Of a stretch of 64,000 nucleotides of DNA, positions 1 through 8,692 are shown in pieces. Numbering within the stretch: position 1 is the stretch's first letter; every line of letters begins with the position of its first letter. Origin of the DNA: a virus. The stretch spans positions 22,605 through 86,604 of IMG/VR virus record IMGVR_UViG_3300033148_005363; one strand, given 5' to 3'. The position numbers were made by a program, and so were the translations under genes. The notes under the pieces were generated by a model that had not been told where the DNA came from, ran no database searches, and worked only from the letters and a program-made list of their open reading frames with translations.

Positions 1-276
1 CAATTTCAGGAGCATCGGCTTGCTGAGCCCCAATTTTCCACCGCCGGGGATCTTGTAGACCCAGCCATCTTTCACGCCCAACGACGGCACGGATACGGTG
101 GTCACCGCGGGGGCAAACATCGGAGGGCATCGCTGCAACATCGCTGGGGTCACCAGGATATTGTGATTCGCCTCCATGCTCTTCCGCACCCGCGTCAACG
201 CCTCGCGTACCGGGTCGGCGAGTACCAACTCCATCCCCTCCATCTCCCGCTCTGGCCCCTTGGTCTGATCGTTCAC
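1..276 (-). CDS. putative recombination-associated phage protein, N-terminal part (runs off window)
   Basis: The gene starts at a GTG that overlaps the TGA of the upstream gene (GTGA), so the two are translationally coupled. About 92 residues are visible and the frame is still open at position 1. The visible part has a charged N-terminus, then a segment ending in a GGGKLGLSKPML motif. That motif resembles a stretch I associate with phage proteins sitting beside RecB/Cas4-like nucleases, such as single-strand annealing proteins. The catalytic or annealing core would lie outside the window, so the function is inference only. Confidence 0.55.
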   Translation of the reverse strand, partial: MNDQTKGPEREMEGMELVLADPVREALTRVRKSMEANHNILVTPAMLQRCPPMFAPAVTTVSVPSLGVKDGWVYKIPGGGKLGLSKPMLLKL

Positions 277-1145
277 TTGGATCCCTCCCGCTTGATAAGT
301 TTCGTGGCCGGCAGACGCTCCGTCACCTGCTCGTGCAAACGACAGACGCTCTGGAACTCGCACTTCCCGAGAAGGGTCATGCACTGGAATCCGCGGATCT
401 TCCGCTCGATCGCGTCCTCGTAGAACGCCGCAGCCTTGATCGCTTCCGAATGCTCTTCAGCCGTGACCGTCCGATCTGCCTCCGTCACGCCGCCGCCCAT
501 GGTCCGCAGGATCCCGATCCCGTGGATACTCCAGCACCCGAGGAAACCCGCAGTCAGGACCGGCCCGAAGCCCTCAATGAGGAGCGCCTCACTTCCCGTC
601 CGGTTGATCGGGCCGATGATGTAGATGTCCTTCGTGTCGTCGGTGAAGGCTGCCACCCGCGCCTGGATCTTCTGCGTCCGTCCGCCCGCGCAGGCAAACT
701 CCCAATCGCTCTTCCAGCCGAAGTGAACATCGCCGGGGTGACGACTGGCAATGGTGACCACCTGCTGAGCGAGGGTGTCCACCATGCCCGCAAGGCAATC
801 GTATACCGCTTCCACGCTCTTCTCCACGCCCCGGCCCGAAAGGTTGCGGAGCGCGCGGCCCTTCTCTGCGATCATCACGTGCGCTCCGTGGCCAAGGTCA
901 CAGAAGTGCCCCCTGATCGTTTTGTCGCCGACGTGGCTGAGAAATTCCAAATCCTCGTCGGGGTCATCGAGGTCGCCGCCTTCGCGGTTTTCCTCGTACG
1001 CGTCCAGCATGGCCCACGTCGCCTGTTCGAAGACCCGGTTCATCCATGCCCCGACCGTCTCCTCCGCGCGCTGGTACTCGCTCATGAACGCCGCCGCACG
1101 CGGGCACTCCGCCGCCCGATCCAAGACTCCAAACGTCAACCTCAT
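273..1145 (-). CDS. putative degenerate RecB/Cas4-like (PD-(D/E)XK) protein with Cys cluster
   Basis: 290 residues, with a strong AGGAGGG ribosome-binding site before the ATG. An N-terminal ECPRA segment (Cys14) and a C-terminal C-x6-C-x5-C cluster (Cys255, 262, 268) recall the split four-cysteine iron-sulphur ligands of AddB/Cas4-type nucleases. A clear catalytic D...(D/E)xK core is not visible; the region around residues 175-205 is the only candidate. It is coupled to the next gene, and the pair sits behind its own promoter, as expected for a nuclease/annealase recombination module. The assignment rests on the cysteine pattern and context. Confidence 0.45.
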   Translation of the reverse strand: MRLTFGVLDRAAECPRAAAFMSEYQRAEETVGAWMNRVFEQATWAMLDAYEENREGGDLDDPDEDLEFLSHVGDKTIRGHFCDLGHGAHVMIAEKGRALRNLSGRGVEKSVEAVYDCLAGMVDTLAQQVVTIASRHPGDVHFGWKSDWEFACAGGRTQKIQARVAAFTDDTKDIYIIGPINRTGSEALLIEGFGPVLTAGFLGCWSIHGIGILRTMGGGVTEADRTVTAEEHSEAIKAAAFYEDAIERKIRGFQCMTLLGKCEFQSVCRLHEQVTERLPATKLIKREGSK

Positions 1146-1229
1146 CGGTCCCTCCTCTTGACAGTTCTGTTGGTGATGCGATACAAGAAGTACATCGAAG
1201 ACGATCCCCTGTCGTCTACGAAGCCCAAG

Positions 1230-1260
1230 CGCCTCGGGTGCCCTCCAGCCCCGGGGCGCT
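1230..1260 (-). terminator. GC-rich hairpin, terminator- or attenuator-like
   Basis: Nine-base-pair stem (GCGCCTCGG with CCGGGGCGC, one G-T pair) and a 13-nt loop. It lies between the membrane-protein gene ending at 1360 and the gene starting at 1145, inside the leader downstream of the promoter near 1300. There is no clear T-tract. It could end the late transcript or attenuate the leader. Confidence 0.4.
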
Positions 1261-1287
1261 TACGCGTCTGGCCTCTTCACGGGGACC

Positions 1288-1344
1288 ACCGTAGACCCAG
1301 CAGCGAACCCATGTCAAGGGAAATTCGTCGATCCGTTCGTCGAA
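1288..1344 (-). promoter_or_regulatory. sigma-70-like promoter with upstream TCGACGAA repeats
   Basis: Minus strand: -35 TTGACA (1317-1312) and a weak -10 (TCTACG/TACGGT, 1295-1288). Immediately upstream (1324-1344) lie two copies of TCGACGAA inside an A/T-flanked imperfect inverted repeat. The same CGACGAA element precedes promoters near 41.4, 42.9, 45.8, 50.1 and 62.9 kb, so this is probably a regulated early promoter for the recombination pair. The leader to the ATG at 1145 is about 140 nt. Confidence 0.55.
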
Positions 1345-1359
1345 TTTTGAGGAGGGGGA

Positions 1360-2055
1360 TTACTTGGCGAGGTAGAAGATCAGGACGGACAGGCCAGCGC
1401 CGGCAGCGACGCCCACGCCCGTTTCCAGCCAGCCCCAGCGGAATCCCCCAACGAGCGGGGACGGCGGGGGCTCTATATCCAAGCACTCGTCCAGGTTCTT
1501 CCGGCAGGACTTCAGCCGCTCCTGGCCAGCGTAAATCTTCTCCACATCGCGCCGGTGGAATCCGAAGACCTCCGCGGGCGTCACCAGTTCCCCGGCCCGC
1601 AACAGGTACGGTGCAAAGTAGTCCGCGGGGGTGGGCACCTCGTCCAGAACCACCACCGGGTCCGCAGGAGCCTCCGTAACGGCCTCCGGGGTTGGCGGGT
1701 CCATCGGATCAGCCACGGCCGGAACGGACGACAGGACCACCGAAGCGGCAACCAAGGCACCCAAGATGAAGGCGATCGCACCAGCGGGGCCGTCCAGGTT
1801 GCCCTTCACCGCGTTCAGCAATTCCTCCGAACTCATCCGCCCGGCGGCCGCTTCTGCCTGCGCACCAGCCGCCTCGTGCTCCGCTGCCACACGCCCCTTC
1901 TCCGCTACGTTGACGCGGGCCGCTGCGCGTCGAGCACGGACCGTCATAACGATCACCAGCACCACCAAGCCCACAGCGAACAGGGACAACACCACGATCG
2001 CCGCGATGGTCCCTGCGCTGCCAGCGGACGCGGCCAAGCTCACCAGATCACCCAT
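1360..2055 (-). CDS. membrane protein of unknown function (lysis-region type)
   Basis: 231 residues. Hydrophobic segments at about 14-40, 90-113 and 207-230 look membrane-spanning. Between the first two is an Ala/Glu-rich stretch likely to form a coiled coil, and a CRKNLDEC motif lies near 185. It is the last gene of the late operon and overlaps the preceding gene by 8 nt. Its position after the tail fibre and its membrane topology suit a lysis or envelope role (holin or spanin partner), but no family is recognised. Confidence 0.6.
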   Translation of the reverse strand: MGDLVSLAASAGSAGTIAAIVVLSLFAVGLVVLVIVMTVRARRAAARVNVAEKGRVAAEHEAAGAQAEAAAGRMSSEELLNAVKGNLDGPAGAIAFILGALVAASVVLSSVPAVADPMDPPTPEAVTEAPADPVVVLDEVPTPADYFAPYLLRAGELVTPAEVFGFHRRDVEKIYAGQERLKSCRKNLDECLDIEPPPSPLVGGFRWGWLETGVGVAAGAGLSVLIFYLAK

Positions 2056-2971
2056 CGTCCGCGGCCTCGTCCTTCTTCGCGCTGGCCTTCGTGATCGCCG
2101 CGTAGACCACAGCGATCCCGCCGCCCCCAGCCAAGCCCTTCACCAGGGATCCCACCACGTCACCGCCCACGGCGATCGCTACCAGGATCCCCAGGACCAC
2201 AGCTAGGCCGATCGGGATCACGCGGTACCACCCCGGCGAAATCCATTTTCCAAGGCCGTCACGCACCGGGCGCAGACGGAACACAGCGAACAGCACGAAG
2301 AAGGCCCCCAGCGTGATCGCCAGCGCGTCCTTGTCCTTGATCGCCTGCAACAGCGTCCCCGTCGCGCTCATGACCTCTTCCGCTGTAGCGTCTGACTCGG
2401 GGTCCGGTATGGCGGGGGGGAGTTCGTCTTCGGGGGCCGCGTCTTCCAGGATCGTAATCGTCGCTGGCCCGCCTTCTGGCATCGGGAGCGGGGGCTCTGC
2501 TTCCGCTTCGACCGCGGGGACTGGCTCCCCGATTGGCAGGGCCTCCCTTACTTCGCCGTCCGGAGCCTCGTCTTCCAGCACCGCGGCCTCCATCGCCGCC
2601 GCCTCTTCCGCCCGCTCGCTGGCCTCCGCCGTGCTCAGGAGGAGCGCGCCCACGGGGACCTCCTCTTCCTCGTACGCCGCAGCCGTCTGAACGTCGTCAC
2701 CGCGCACAGGCGGCACCACGTACGCGTACCACAGCACCAGCGCGGCCAGAATCGTCATCGTCATTCCGAATCGTCGCATGATCTCCCTCCGTTGTTCTCT
2801 ACCTTTACCAACGGGCACCGACTTCGGCACCCATGCCTCGATCTCCATTGACTCCGCGCGCCCAAGCGCTTTCGTCAGCGCCTCCCACGTGGACCGCATC
2901 CGAAAATGCCGGGACTCCACCACGATCACCAAGGCCCCGAAGGCGATGCAGTACAGAATTGTCCAGAGCAT
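2048..2971 (-). CDS. multi-pass membrane protein, unknown
   Basis: 307 residues. The start at 2971 has an AGAAGGAGG site about 8 nt away and overlaps the previous stop as TGATG. Hydrophobic segments occur at residues 1-20 and 68-88 and three more after residue 205. The middle (about 92-195) is a Glu/Pro/Ala-rich acidic linker. A second strong site (GGAGGGAG) lies just before Met65 (position 2779), so an in-frame shorter product is possible. It sits between a YvrJ/holin-like gene and another membrane protein. A lysis-cassette role is inferred from context only. Confidence 0.6.
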   Translation of the reverse strand: MLWTILYCIAFGALVIVVESRHFRMRSTWEALTKALGRAESMEIEAWVPKSVPVGKGREQRREIMRRFGMTMTILAALVLWYAYVVPPVRGDDVQTAAAYEEEEVPVGALLLSTAEASERAEEAAAMEAAVLEDEAPDGEVREALPIGEPVPAVEAEAEPPLPMPEGGPATITILEDAAPEDELPPAIPDPESDATAEEVMSATGTLLQAIKDKDALAITLGAFFVLFAVFRLRPVRDGLGKWISPGWYRVIPIGLAVVLGILVAIAVGGDVVGSLVKGLAGGGGIAVVYAAITKASAKKDEAADDG

Positions 2972-3270
2972 CAGGGATCCTCCTTCTCACCAGCGGCGAT
3001 CCGCCGGATTCGTTCCAGCGCCACAGGGTCGTTCTTCGCGCATTTCAGCGCAGCCATGATTTCCACCACGGCCAAAGTGCGCTGGCTCACGTCGATCAGT
3101 TGTTGAAGCAGGGGTTGCACTCGCCACAGAAGGTAGACCGCTACCGCTGCCGGAAACCCCACCGTTTGAAAGAATTGCCCGATCTCCTGAAGGTCCACGT
3201 CCGCTTCTCCCGCTGCTGCTGCTGCGCTGTTGTCCCGTCCGTGAATGCACAGGGCACCTTCCTTGGTCAC
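2971..3270 (-). CDS. YvrJ-like / holin-like small membrane protein
   Basis: 99 residues from a GTG at 3270. A second GTG at 3198, with a GGGAGA site 7 nt upstream, would give 75 residues and fits the small family better. The core (GFPAAVAVYLLWRV, then an amphipathic helix with QLIDVSQRTLAVVE) has the pattern of YvrJ-family proteins: one short membrane helix followed by a coiled-coil-like helix. A run of five alanines precedes it. It lies just after the tail-fibre gene and before two membrane proteins, so a holin role is plausible. Confidence 0.55.
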   Translation of the reverse strand: MTKEGALCIHGRDNSAAAAAGEADVDLQEIGQFFQTVGFPAAVAVYLLWRVQPLLQQLIDVSQRTLAVVEIMAALKCAKNDPVALERIRRIAAGEKEDP

Positions 3271-3273
3271 CGA

Positions 3274-5691
3274 TTACTGATCCTGGAACACCACGAAGCT
3301 GAAATCCTCGTCAACGTACGAGATGTCCACAGCCCCGGCTGTGTCGTTGATCTTCCGCAGTTTCACCACGATCGGGTTCGTCAGAGGGTCAGTCACGCAG
3401 GCCATGATCGCGTCCTTCTCCGTCCCGCGGTCGCTGCATGTCACCACCACGGCGCGTCCTGTCATCGCCGCGCCCGCGTCTATGTCCAGCACGATAGAGT
3501 AGGTCCCGACTGCCGTGTTTGTCACGCTCAACACGTTGAAGTGCCCGCCGGTAATTCCTCCGGCGGCAGCGCACTGAGCCCAGGCCGTGGCGATCCGGCG
3601 CTTGCTTACGTGGTTGCGTTGAGTTACATTGAGAGGCACTTCCAGATCCCGATCCAGTTGCACATAGTCGCAGGCCAGCCCAGTCCACGCCCCGGCCAAC
3701 TTCGCCTGCCACTGCATCCCGCTCCACGATGCCACGTCGTCCTGCGTTCCCAGGGTGAATACATCCGCGTCCATGGTGGACTTCGCAGCAAACAGCCCTT
3801 TCTCCGCGTAGAAGGCATAACCAGCGTCCGTCCGCGTCTTGCCCCAGAACGGCACTGGATCGTTTGAGGTAGCCGCCGAATGGTCAACTTTGATTCCGGC
3901 CTTCGTAGAATCGCCAGCAGCGACGCGGCTGGTCAGCACGATCGAATCCTGTGCCGGATCCATCTCGCCAGACAGGAGTAGCCCGTTCCCGTTCTGCGCC
4001 AGCCGCACCAGAGCGGTAAACGTGTCCGCCGAATCGCTGGCGTACATGCTCAGGCCGTACGTGGTGGAATCGTCCACCTCGATAGCCAGACCGCCAATCC
4101 CGGCTGTCCCGGCCCGGAGAGTTCCAAGGTTGCCAGTCCCGCCGACCACGTCGAAGAACTGTCCGCCGACCACGTTAGCGTAGATCCCCGTCCCGTCCTT
4201 CGGAAGCAGGTGCAGGGCCTCGTAGCCGTTCGCCCCAGCGTCGTTGTTCTCCAGCCACGCCCCATAGGACGCTGTAGCGTACTGAGCGCTTCTGGTGAGG
4301 GCATGGAACGCGTAACCCTTGTCCGGATCCTCCGCAAAGGGGGACTCGTCCGCAACTGACACGCCCCAACTGGAACTGGCCGAATCCGCCCCCCGGTTCA
4401 CCACCTTCACGCCGAACGGATTATCAGCATTCAACCCACCGAAGAAGGCATTGACCGCCGTGCCCTTCGCTGTGGATGCCAGCAACGCCACGGACAGATC
4501 CGAAGGTGTGCCCACGTAGCAGGATAGCGCCGACGGGTCTCCGCCGTCGTCGAACAGATTGTAGACCAGTCCGGCATACGCGTCCGAGTTCCCCTGGACA
4601 CTGAAAAAGCTACCGACGTTCGCCGCGTTGTCCGCCTGCGTCAGCAGCAGCCCGCCGTCCGCCGCCGGGGAGAACGCCAAGGTAGAGAACGTGCCAGCGC
4701 CAGCCCCGTCGTCGCCGCGCACGTACAACTGCCCAGCCGTCTTCCACAATTGGATATCGCCAGCCACCGGGGCCTGGTTCGTGCTGGGGTCCACCATCAG
4801 GCCGGAGAACCGCACGTCCGTGTCCCACATCGCAGCCCCGGCCACCAAGCCGTCCACCACCCCGTCGATCTCGTCCAGCGCTCCCTGCACCTCCGTCGCC
4901 GCCAAGCCCGAAGCCGCGTTGTCGAAATCAATGTCGTCCGCGTCGTGGTGGTCCCCCGTGCCGTCGAGGTGCCCCGTCATCCAGTCATCGATCTCGGCAA
5001 GTGCGTCGCTCACGCTCGGCCCCGTCGCGTCGCTGAACCCCGTCGTCGGGAAGTTGGTGAAAACCCCGTTGTCCTTCAGGGTAATCGCGCTGTCGTACCC
5101 CAGACGAAGGAGTTGTGTCCGATCGAATTCGATGTCGCCAGCCGCGATGGTCAGGTCGTTCCAATGCAGGAGAACATCGCACAGGACCACCCGATCCGTC
5201 GGCACGCTGGGTTTCACCGCAAAACCGATCAGTGCCTCAGCGCCCTGGTACACCTCGTACACGACCCCGGGGTCACGCTGGTAGTAGACCGTGTCCCCGT
5301 TGCCGTCCACGCGCGGATCCGAGAGGACCCAATCGAACGCCGCGCAAACAGCAATGTACTTTTCGTTTACGTTCAGGAGGACCGCCGTGGGAGTCCCCTG
5401 GTAGTCCTCCGAACAGTCAATGTTGATCACGAGAGACGGATCGTAGAGGAAGTTCCCGTCCACGTCCCACGCCCGCAGCGGACCCGGAACATCGATGGTC
5501 ATGTCCTCCGGCGCGTTGGGACCCGGAACCTCGGGGGCAGCAAGGGGAGGCTCGCCAAACCAATCGCCCAGCCAAACGCCCTTAGCCTGCGTCGCCCGCA
5601 AGGTCATCAGAGCGGTCTGAGCCGCCCCGAACGCCGCATCCATCTCACCCTCAGTGACCCGCTGCCGGTAGAACCAATCGTAAAGTCGCAT
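3274..5691 (-). CDS. tail fibre / receptor-binding protein
   Basis: 805 residues. The N-terminal 60 residues probably attach to the baseplate. At about 255-290 is a DFDNAASGLAATEVQGALDEID segment, a motif common in phage tail fibres. The rest is rich in Gly, Ala, Asp and Thr with beta-type periodicity, and the C-terminus has a compact domain ending FSFVVFQDQ. It follows the tail protein I-like gene, the usual place for the fibre, and is the largest distal tail gene. The receptor is unknown. Confidence 0.75.
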   Translation of the reverse strand: MRLYDWFYRQRVTEGEMDAAFGAAQTALMTLRATQAKGVWLGDWFGEPPLAAPEVPGPNAPEDMTIDVPGPLRAWDVDGNFLYDPSLVINIDCSEDYQGTPTAVLLNVNEKYIAVCAAFDWVLSDPRVDGNGDTVYYQRDPGVVYEVYQGAEALIGFAVKPSVPTDRVVLCDVLLHWNDLTIAAGDIEFDRTQLLRLGYDSAITLKDNGVFTNFPTTGFSDATGPSVSDALAEIDDWMTGHLDGTGDHHDADDIDFDNAASGLAATEVQGALDEIDGVVDGLVAGAAMWDTDVRFSGLMVDPSTNQAPVAGDIQLWKTAGQLYVRGDDGAGAGTFSTLAFSPAADGGLLLTQADNAANVGSFFSVQGNSDAYAGLVYNLFDDGGDPSALSCYVGTPSDLSVALLASTAKGTAVNAFFGGLNADNPFGVKVVNRGADSASSSWGVSVADESPFAEDPDKGYAFHALTRSAQYATASYGAWLENNDAGANGYEALHLLPKDGTGIYANVVGGQFFDVVGGTGNLGTLRAGTAGIGGLAIEVDDSTTYGLSMYASDSADTFTALVRLAQNGNGLLLSGEMDPAQDSIVLTSRVAAGDSTKAGIKVDHSAATSNDPVPFWGKTRTDAGYAFYAEKGLFAAKSTMDADVFTLGTQDDVASWSGMQWQAKLAGAWTGLACDYVQLDRDLEVPLNVTQRNHVSKRRIATAWAQCAAAGGITGGHFNVLSVTNTAVGTYSIVLDIDAGAAMTGRAVVVTCSDRGTEKDAIMACVTDPLTNPIVVKLRKINDTAGAVDISYVDEDFSFVVFQDQ

Positions 5692-5713
5692 GGCTATCCT
5701 CCCCAGTCCGATC

Positions 5714-7537
5714 TTAGTGGAGATCGGTATTCACGTCCAGATCCGACATTCCGAGTTCCCAGTGATCCACGTCCTCCGGGACAGCGGGCTCAATGAAGTT
5801 CACGAAGTGCTCCTCCGCCCGCTTCATCCAATTCACTACCCATCGGACTTTCTTCTTCGTCTCCGCGTCCAGTACCACCGGCACCTCGAGGCCGAAGGAG
5901 AACTTCCCCTTCAGCCCGCTTGGTCCCAGAATCCACTCGTCTGTCCCCAACTCCGAACCGTCCCCCACCCCAGCGTCACCGCCCCAGGATCCGAGGGTCA
6001 TTGTCGTCGTCAGTGACGGCACCACGGTTACCGGATCGAGGTCGAACAGGAACCGCACCGCCGCCTCGATCCCCGCAGCGACCCCCTTCATGGAGTAGAA
6101 ATACCAGAGGTTCACGGCCAGGATCCGCTTCTTCGCCACGTCGAGGCCCAGCCAATGGAACGGATTTCCCATGTCAGCCAAGATCAGATCCAGCCACTCC
6201 TCCGGCGCCGTATCGGGATCCTCAAGGACAGCAGGGTACGAATCGGCCAGCATCATCCCGATGTCAAACTGATCCTGAAGGACGCCGAAGATCCGCCGCA
6301 AGTCACCCGAGATGTCGTCACCGCGCCGGTCCTCTTCGTTCGCTGCCCGCAGGTACAGGTTGTAATGCGGTCGCCGACCCAGCACCGTGAACTGCATCTG
6401 CCCCGCGTCGAGCCCCGAAAGCACCGCCTCGTCCGACACCAGAAGGTCCGGGATCGAAGCGGGGTCACCAGACAAAACGGTGTTCGGCACCGGATACGCG
6501 AGGTCCACGATGTTCTCGCAATTGAGCACGTAGAGGCCGTCAGGTGAAAGGTACGCGTCAAGCGTGAGCAGGAAGCCCGTGGCGCTCGTCGCCAACACGC
6601 TCGCCACCGTCGGCTCATTGGCGGGGATATACCGATCGGTCTGGAGTTGCGGCACCCCCGTGATCACCCAGTTAGCAGGGTTCAGCGCGTCGGTTGCTCC
6701 CCCCGCGTCCTCAGCTAGCACCGCCTCAGACATCTCGACCCGGATCATCGTGAGCCCGTCGGACGCCACGGATGTCGGAACGGGCGCCGTTTCCTCCGCA
6801 GTGCTGAATCGCCACGTGTACGACGTGAGCGCGCCCACCACGGGGAGGATCTCCAGCACCACCTCCACGTCCTCATCGGGGTCGAACGCCACGACGCGCC
6901 GGAACGTGAACCGGACACCGCTCCCGGGCAGGGTATCCTCGTACCCCTCCCAGCCCGCTTCCCAGGCCAGCCCGTTGCGAACGATCACCCCGTTCACCGT
7001 CACCACCGTGTCGGCAAGCGAGATCCCTGTGCTGTGGAATGCCTCAAAAGAAATCCAAGTCGCCTTGTCCGCGAATGGGGAATTCGACTCAGGGGTCTCG
7101 TTCAGGATCACAGGGGTCGCAGCCCCCGGGTTGGATTCGGTTACGCGCCCCAAGAAGAGAGACGGGAGGAAGTGGTCCTCAGCAGCGTCCAATTCCACGC
7201 CCAAGAAGTTCGCAGTGTCACCCGCCCCGCCTGCCACGGGATCACCCGCCGCGCTCCAGATGGTACCGCTCGCCTCAGCCTGGTACCCCACCCCGTCAGC
7301 AAGCGCCCCGTCAAACGTGATCCTGAAGTGCTGCCCGTCCCCGAAGTCCGGGTCCTCACCCACTGCCAGGATAGTCAGCCCGGCAACAGGGAGCCCCGTC
7401 GCCAGCACCAAAACCCGCCAACTCGACACGGCCAACGCCGAATGATCCCCCTGTGTCTCCATCGCCTGATCGAATGCCACGAGCACCAAGTCGGTGGGCG
7501 TGCCGTGAACAGCCGATGTAAGTAGGGGGTTCGCCAT
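5714..7537 (-). CDS. baseplate/tail protein, P2 gpI-like C-terminal domain
   Basis: 607 residues. The first ~360 residues look like repeated beta-sandwich (Big/FN3-like) domains. The last ~240 contain the features of phage tail protein I: QDQFDIGMMLADSYPAV, then a WLDLILADMGNPF segment and a helix-rich stretch around YFYSMKGVAAGIEAAVRFLF. In P2-like phages gpI lies between baseplate J and the fibre and links fibre to baseplate, and the gene order here agrees. The extended N-terminus is longer than in classic gpI (~176 residues). Confidence 0.75.
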   Translation of the reverse strand: MANPLLTSAVHGTPTDLVLVAFDQAMETQGDHSALAVSSWRVLVLATGLPVAGLTILAVGEDPDFGDGQHFRITFDGALADGVGYQAEASGTIWSAAGDPVAGGAGDTANFLGVELDAAEDHFLPSLFLGRVTESNPGAATPVILNETPESNSPFADKATWISFEAFHSTGISLADTVVTVNGVIVRNGLAWEAGWEGYEDTLPGSGVRFTFRRVVAFDPDEDVEVVLEILPVVGALTSYTWRFSTAEETAPVPTSVASDGLTMIRVEMSEAVLAEDAGGATDALNPANWVITGVPQLQTDRYIPANEPTVASVLATSATGFLLTLDAYLSPDGLYVLNCENIVDLAYPVPNTVLSGDPASIPDLLVSDEAVLSGLDAGQMQFTVLGRRPHYNLYLRAANEEDRRGDDISGDLRRIFGVLQDQFDIGMMLADSYPAVLEDPDTAPEEWLDLILADMGNPFHWLGLDVAKKRILAVNLWYFYSMKGVAAGIEAAVRFLFDLDPVTVVPSLTTTMTLGSWGGDAGVGDGSELGTDEWILGPSGLKGKFSFGLEVPVVLDAETKKKVRWVVNWMKRAEEHFVNFIEPAVPEDVDHWELGMSDLDVNTDLH

Positions 7538-7539
7538 GT

Positions 7540-7980
7540 CTAGCCCTCAAGTTGCAGGCGCATCGTCAGATCGTGATCGCCAGCCAAGTCCTCAACGAAG
7601 ATCCCGCGCCGGGTGTAGAACCCCTCGGTCCCCGCCGCCGGCCTATGCCGGTACCGCTCTTCCCCGTCAACCAACACCACCACCGACCAAAGAAGCCCGT
7701 CCGCGTTCGCCGGGACCTGCGTGAGGTGGTACCCGAAAGAAATGGTCTCCGCGTCGGTGAGGTCCACGGTCTGTTGCACCTGGACCAACTCCCCAGCCCG
7801 GGCGGCGATCTGATCCACCGCTACCCGCCGACTTCCCATGACCATCACAAACTCGGTCTCCGGTGAACTCTCGAATGCACCGTCAGGCCCCGTACCCGCC
7901 CGCGTAGGCCATCCCGACGCGGACGCACCCATGCGCCCATGCAAAAACCCTTTCGCGTGCAGAGTGCCGGGCTGGGACAC
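7540..7980 (-). CDS. small tail-associated protein, unknown
   Basis: 146 residues from a GTG with a GGAGG site. It is mostly beta-type sequence with a Gly-rich N-terminus and no recognisable motif. Its place in the distal tail cluster, between the gpI-like and jelly-roll-like genes, suggests a baseplate- or fibre-associated part. Confidence 0.6.
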   Translation of the reverse strand: MSQPGTLHAKGFLHGRMGASASGWPTRAGTGPDGAFESSPETEFVMVMGSRRVAVDQIAARAGELVQVQQTVDLTDAETISFGYHLTQVPANADGLLWSVVVLVDGEERYRHRPAAGTEGFYTRRGIFVEDLAGDHDLTMRLQLEG

Positions 7981-7989
7981 GGAGGCCTC

Positions 7990-8682
7990 CTAGAGTTGAC
8001 GCGCCAGGGTGAAGTGATCGACAGCGCCGCGCCTGGTCACGTCCGTCGCCGCGAAGCCGAACCCCGATCGGCCAGTGGTGTACGGCTGGCTCCCCGTGGC
8101 GATCCCGAGCTGGTCATCCGTGAAATCAGCCATGCCATCCACGGCTGCCCATACGGGCGCGGTGACAGGATTCGCACCGAGGTCGTTCCTCCAGACCTTC
8201 AGCACCACGTCGTCGTTCGGCTGCCGGATCACGTCCAGTCGGAGGTGCGCCCATTCGTCGATGTCCACCGCGTCGTCGGACACGCGCAACACCTGCACGT
8301 CCACGGGCTCAGGGACCCCCGTGATAATGGCCCCCTTCGCCAGCACGATCTTGCTCGGGTTGCTGTCGCTCAGCCCCAGCAGATACGCGTTGTCCGACAC
8401 GTCCGGCCCCTGCGCGCAAGCGATCAAAAACGTCGAGAACCCGATAGGCCCCCCCGACGTGATCCGTTGCACGGCCCCCGTGATCTTGCAGCCCTTCGCG
8501 TGGGGCACGAAGTTCACCAAATCAGTGAAGAGTGCCACCGCCCCGGAGACAATCTCCAGACTGTTGAAGCCGTAGCAGTAGCTCCCCCCCCCGTTGGGTG
8601 GCGTGATGCCCGCCGTTGCCCCGCGGTCCAGAACGGACTGATCGAGGCTGTTGGTGAAAAATGTCCAGTCCGCTGCGCCCAT
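7990..8682 (-). CDS. tail protein with probable concanavalin-like jelly-roll fold
   Basis: 230 residues. The composition and spacing (alternating beta strands, a Gly/Ser/Cys-rich start, a WAHLRLDVIRQPNDDVVLKVWRN segment, and a closing SGFGFAATDV...VDHFTLAR) resemble lectin/LamG-like jelly-roll domains used in phage adhesion. This is pattern-based. The gene is in the baseplate-fibre region, so a carbohydrate-binding accessory role is a fair guess. Confidence 0.55.
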   Translation of the reverse strand: MGAADWTFFTNSLDQSVLDRGATAGITPPNGGGSYCYGFNSLEIVSGAVALFTDLVNFVPHAKGCKITGAVQRITSGGPIGFSTFLIACAQGPDVSDNAYLLGLSDSNPSKIVLAKGAIITGVPEPVDVQVLRVSDDAVDIDEWAHLRLDVIRQPNDDVVLKVWRNDLGANPVTAPVWAAVDGMADFTDDQLGIATGSQPYTTGRSGFGFAATDVTRRGAVDHFTLARQL

Positions 8683-8692
8683 GGCGTCCCCC

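Noticed and set aside
333-1679. Long plus-strand open frame (448 codons) opposite the first two genes
   Set aside because: It is antisense to two better genes, is rich in Arg/Pro/His as expected of a shadow frame in GC-rich DNA, and has no ribosome-binding site.
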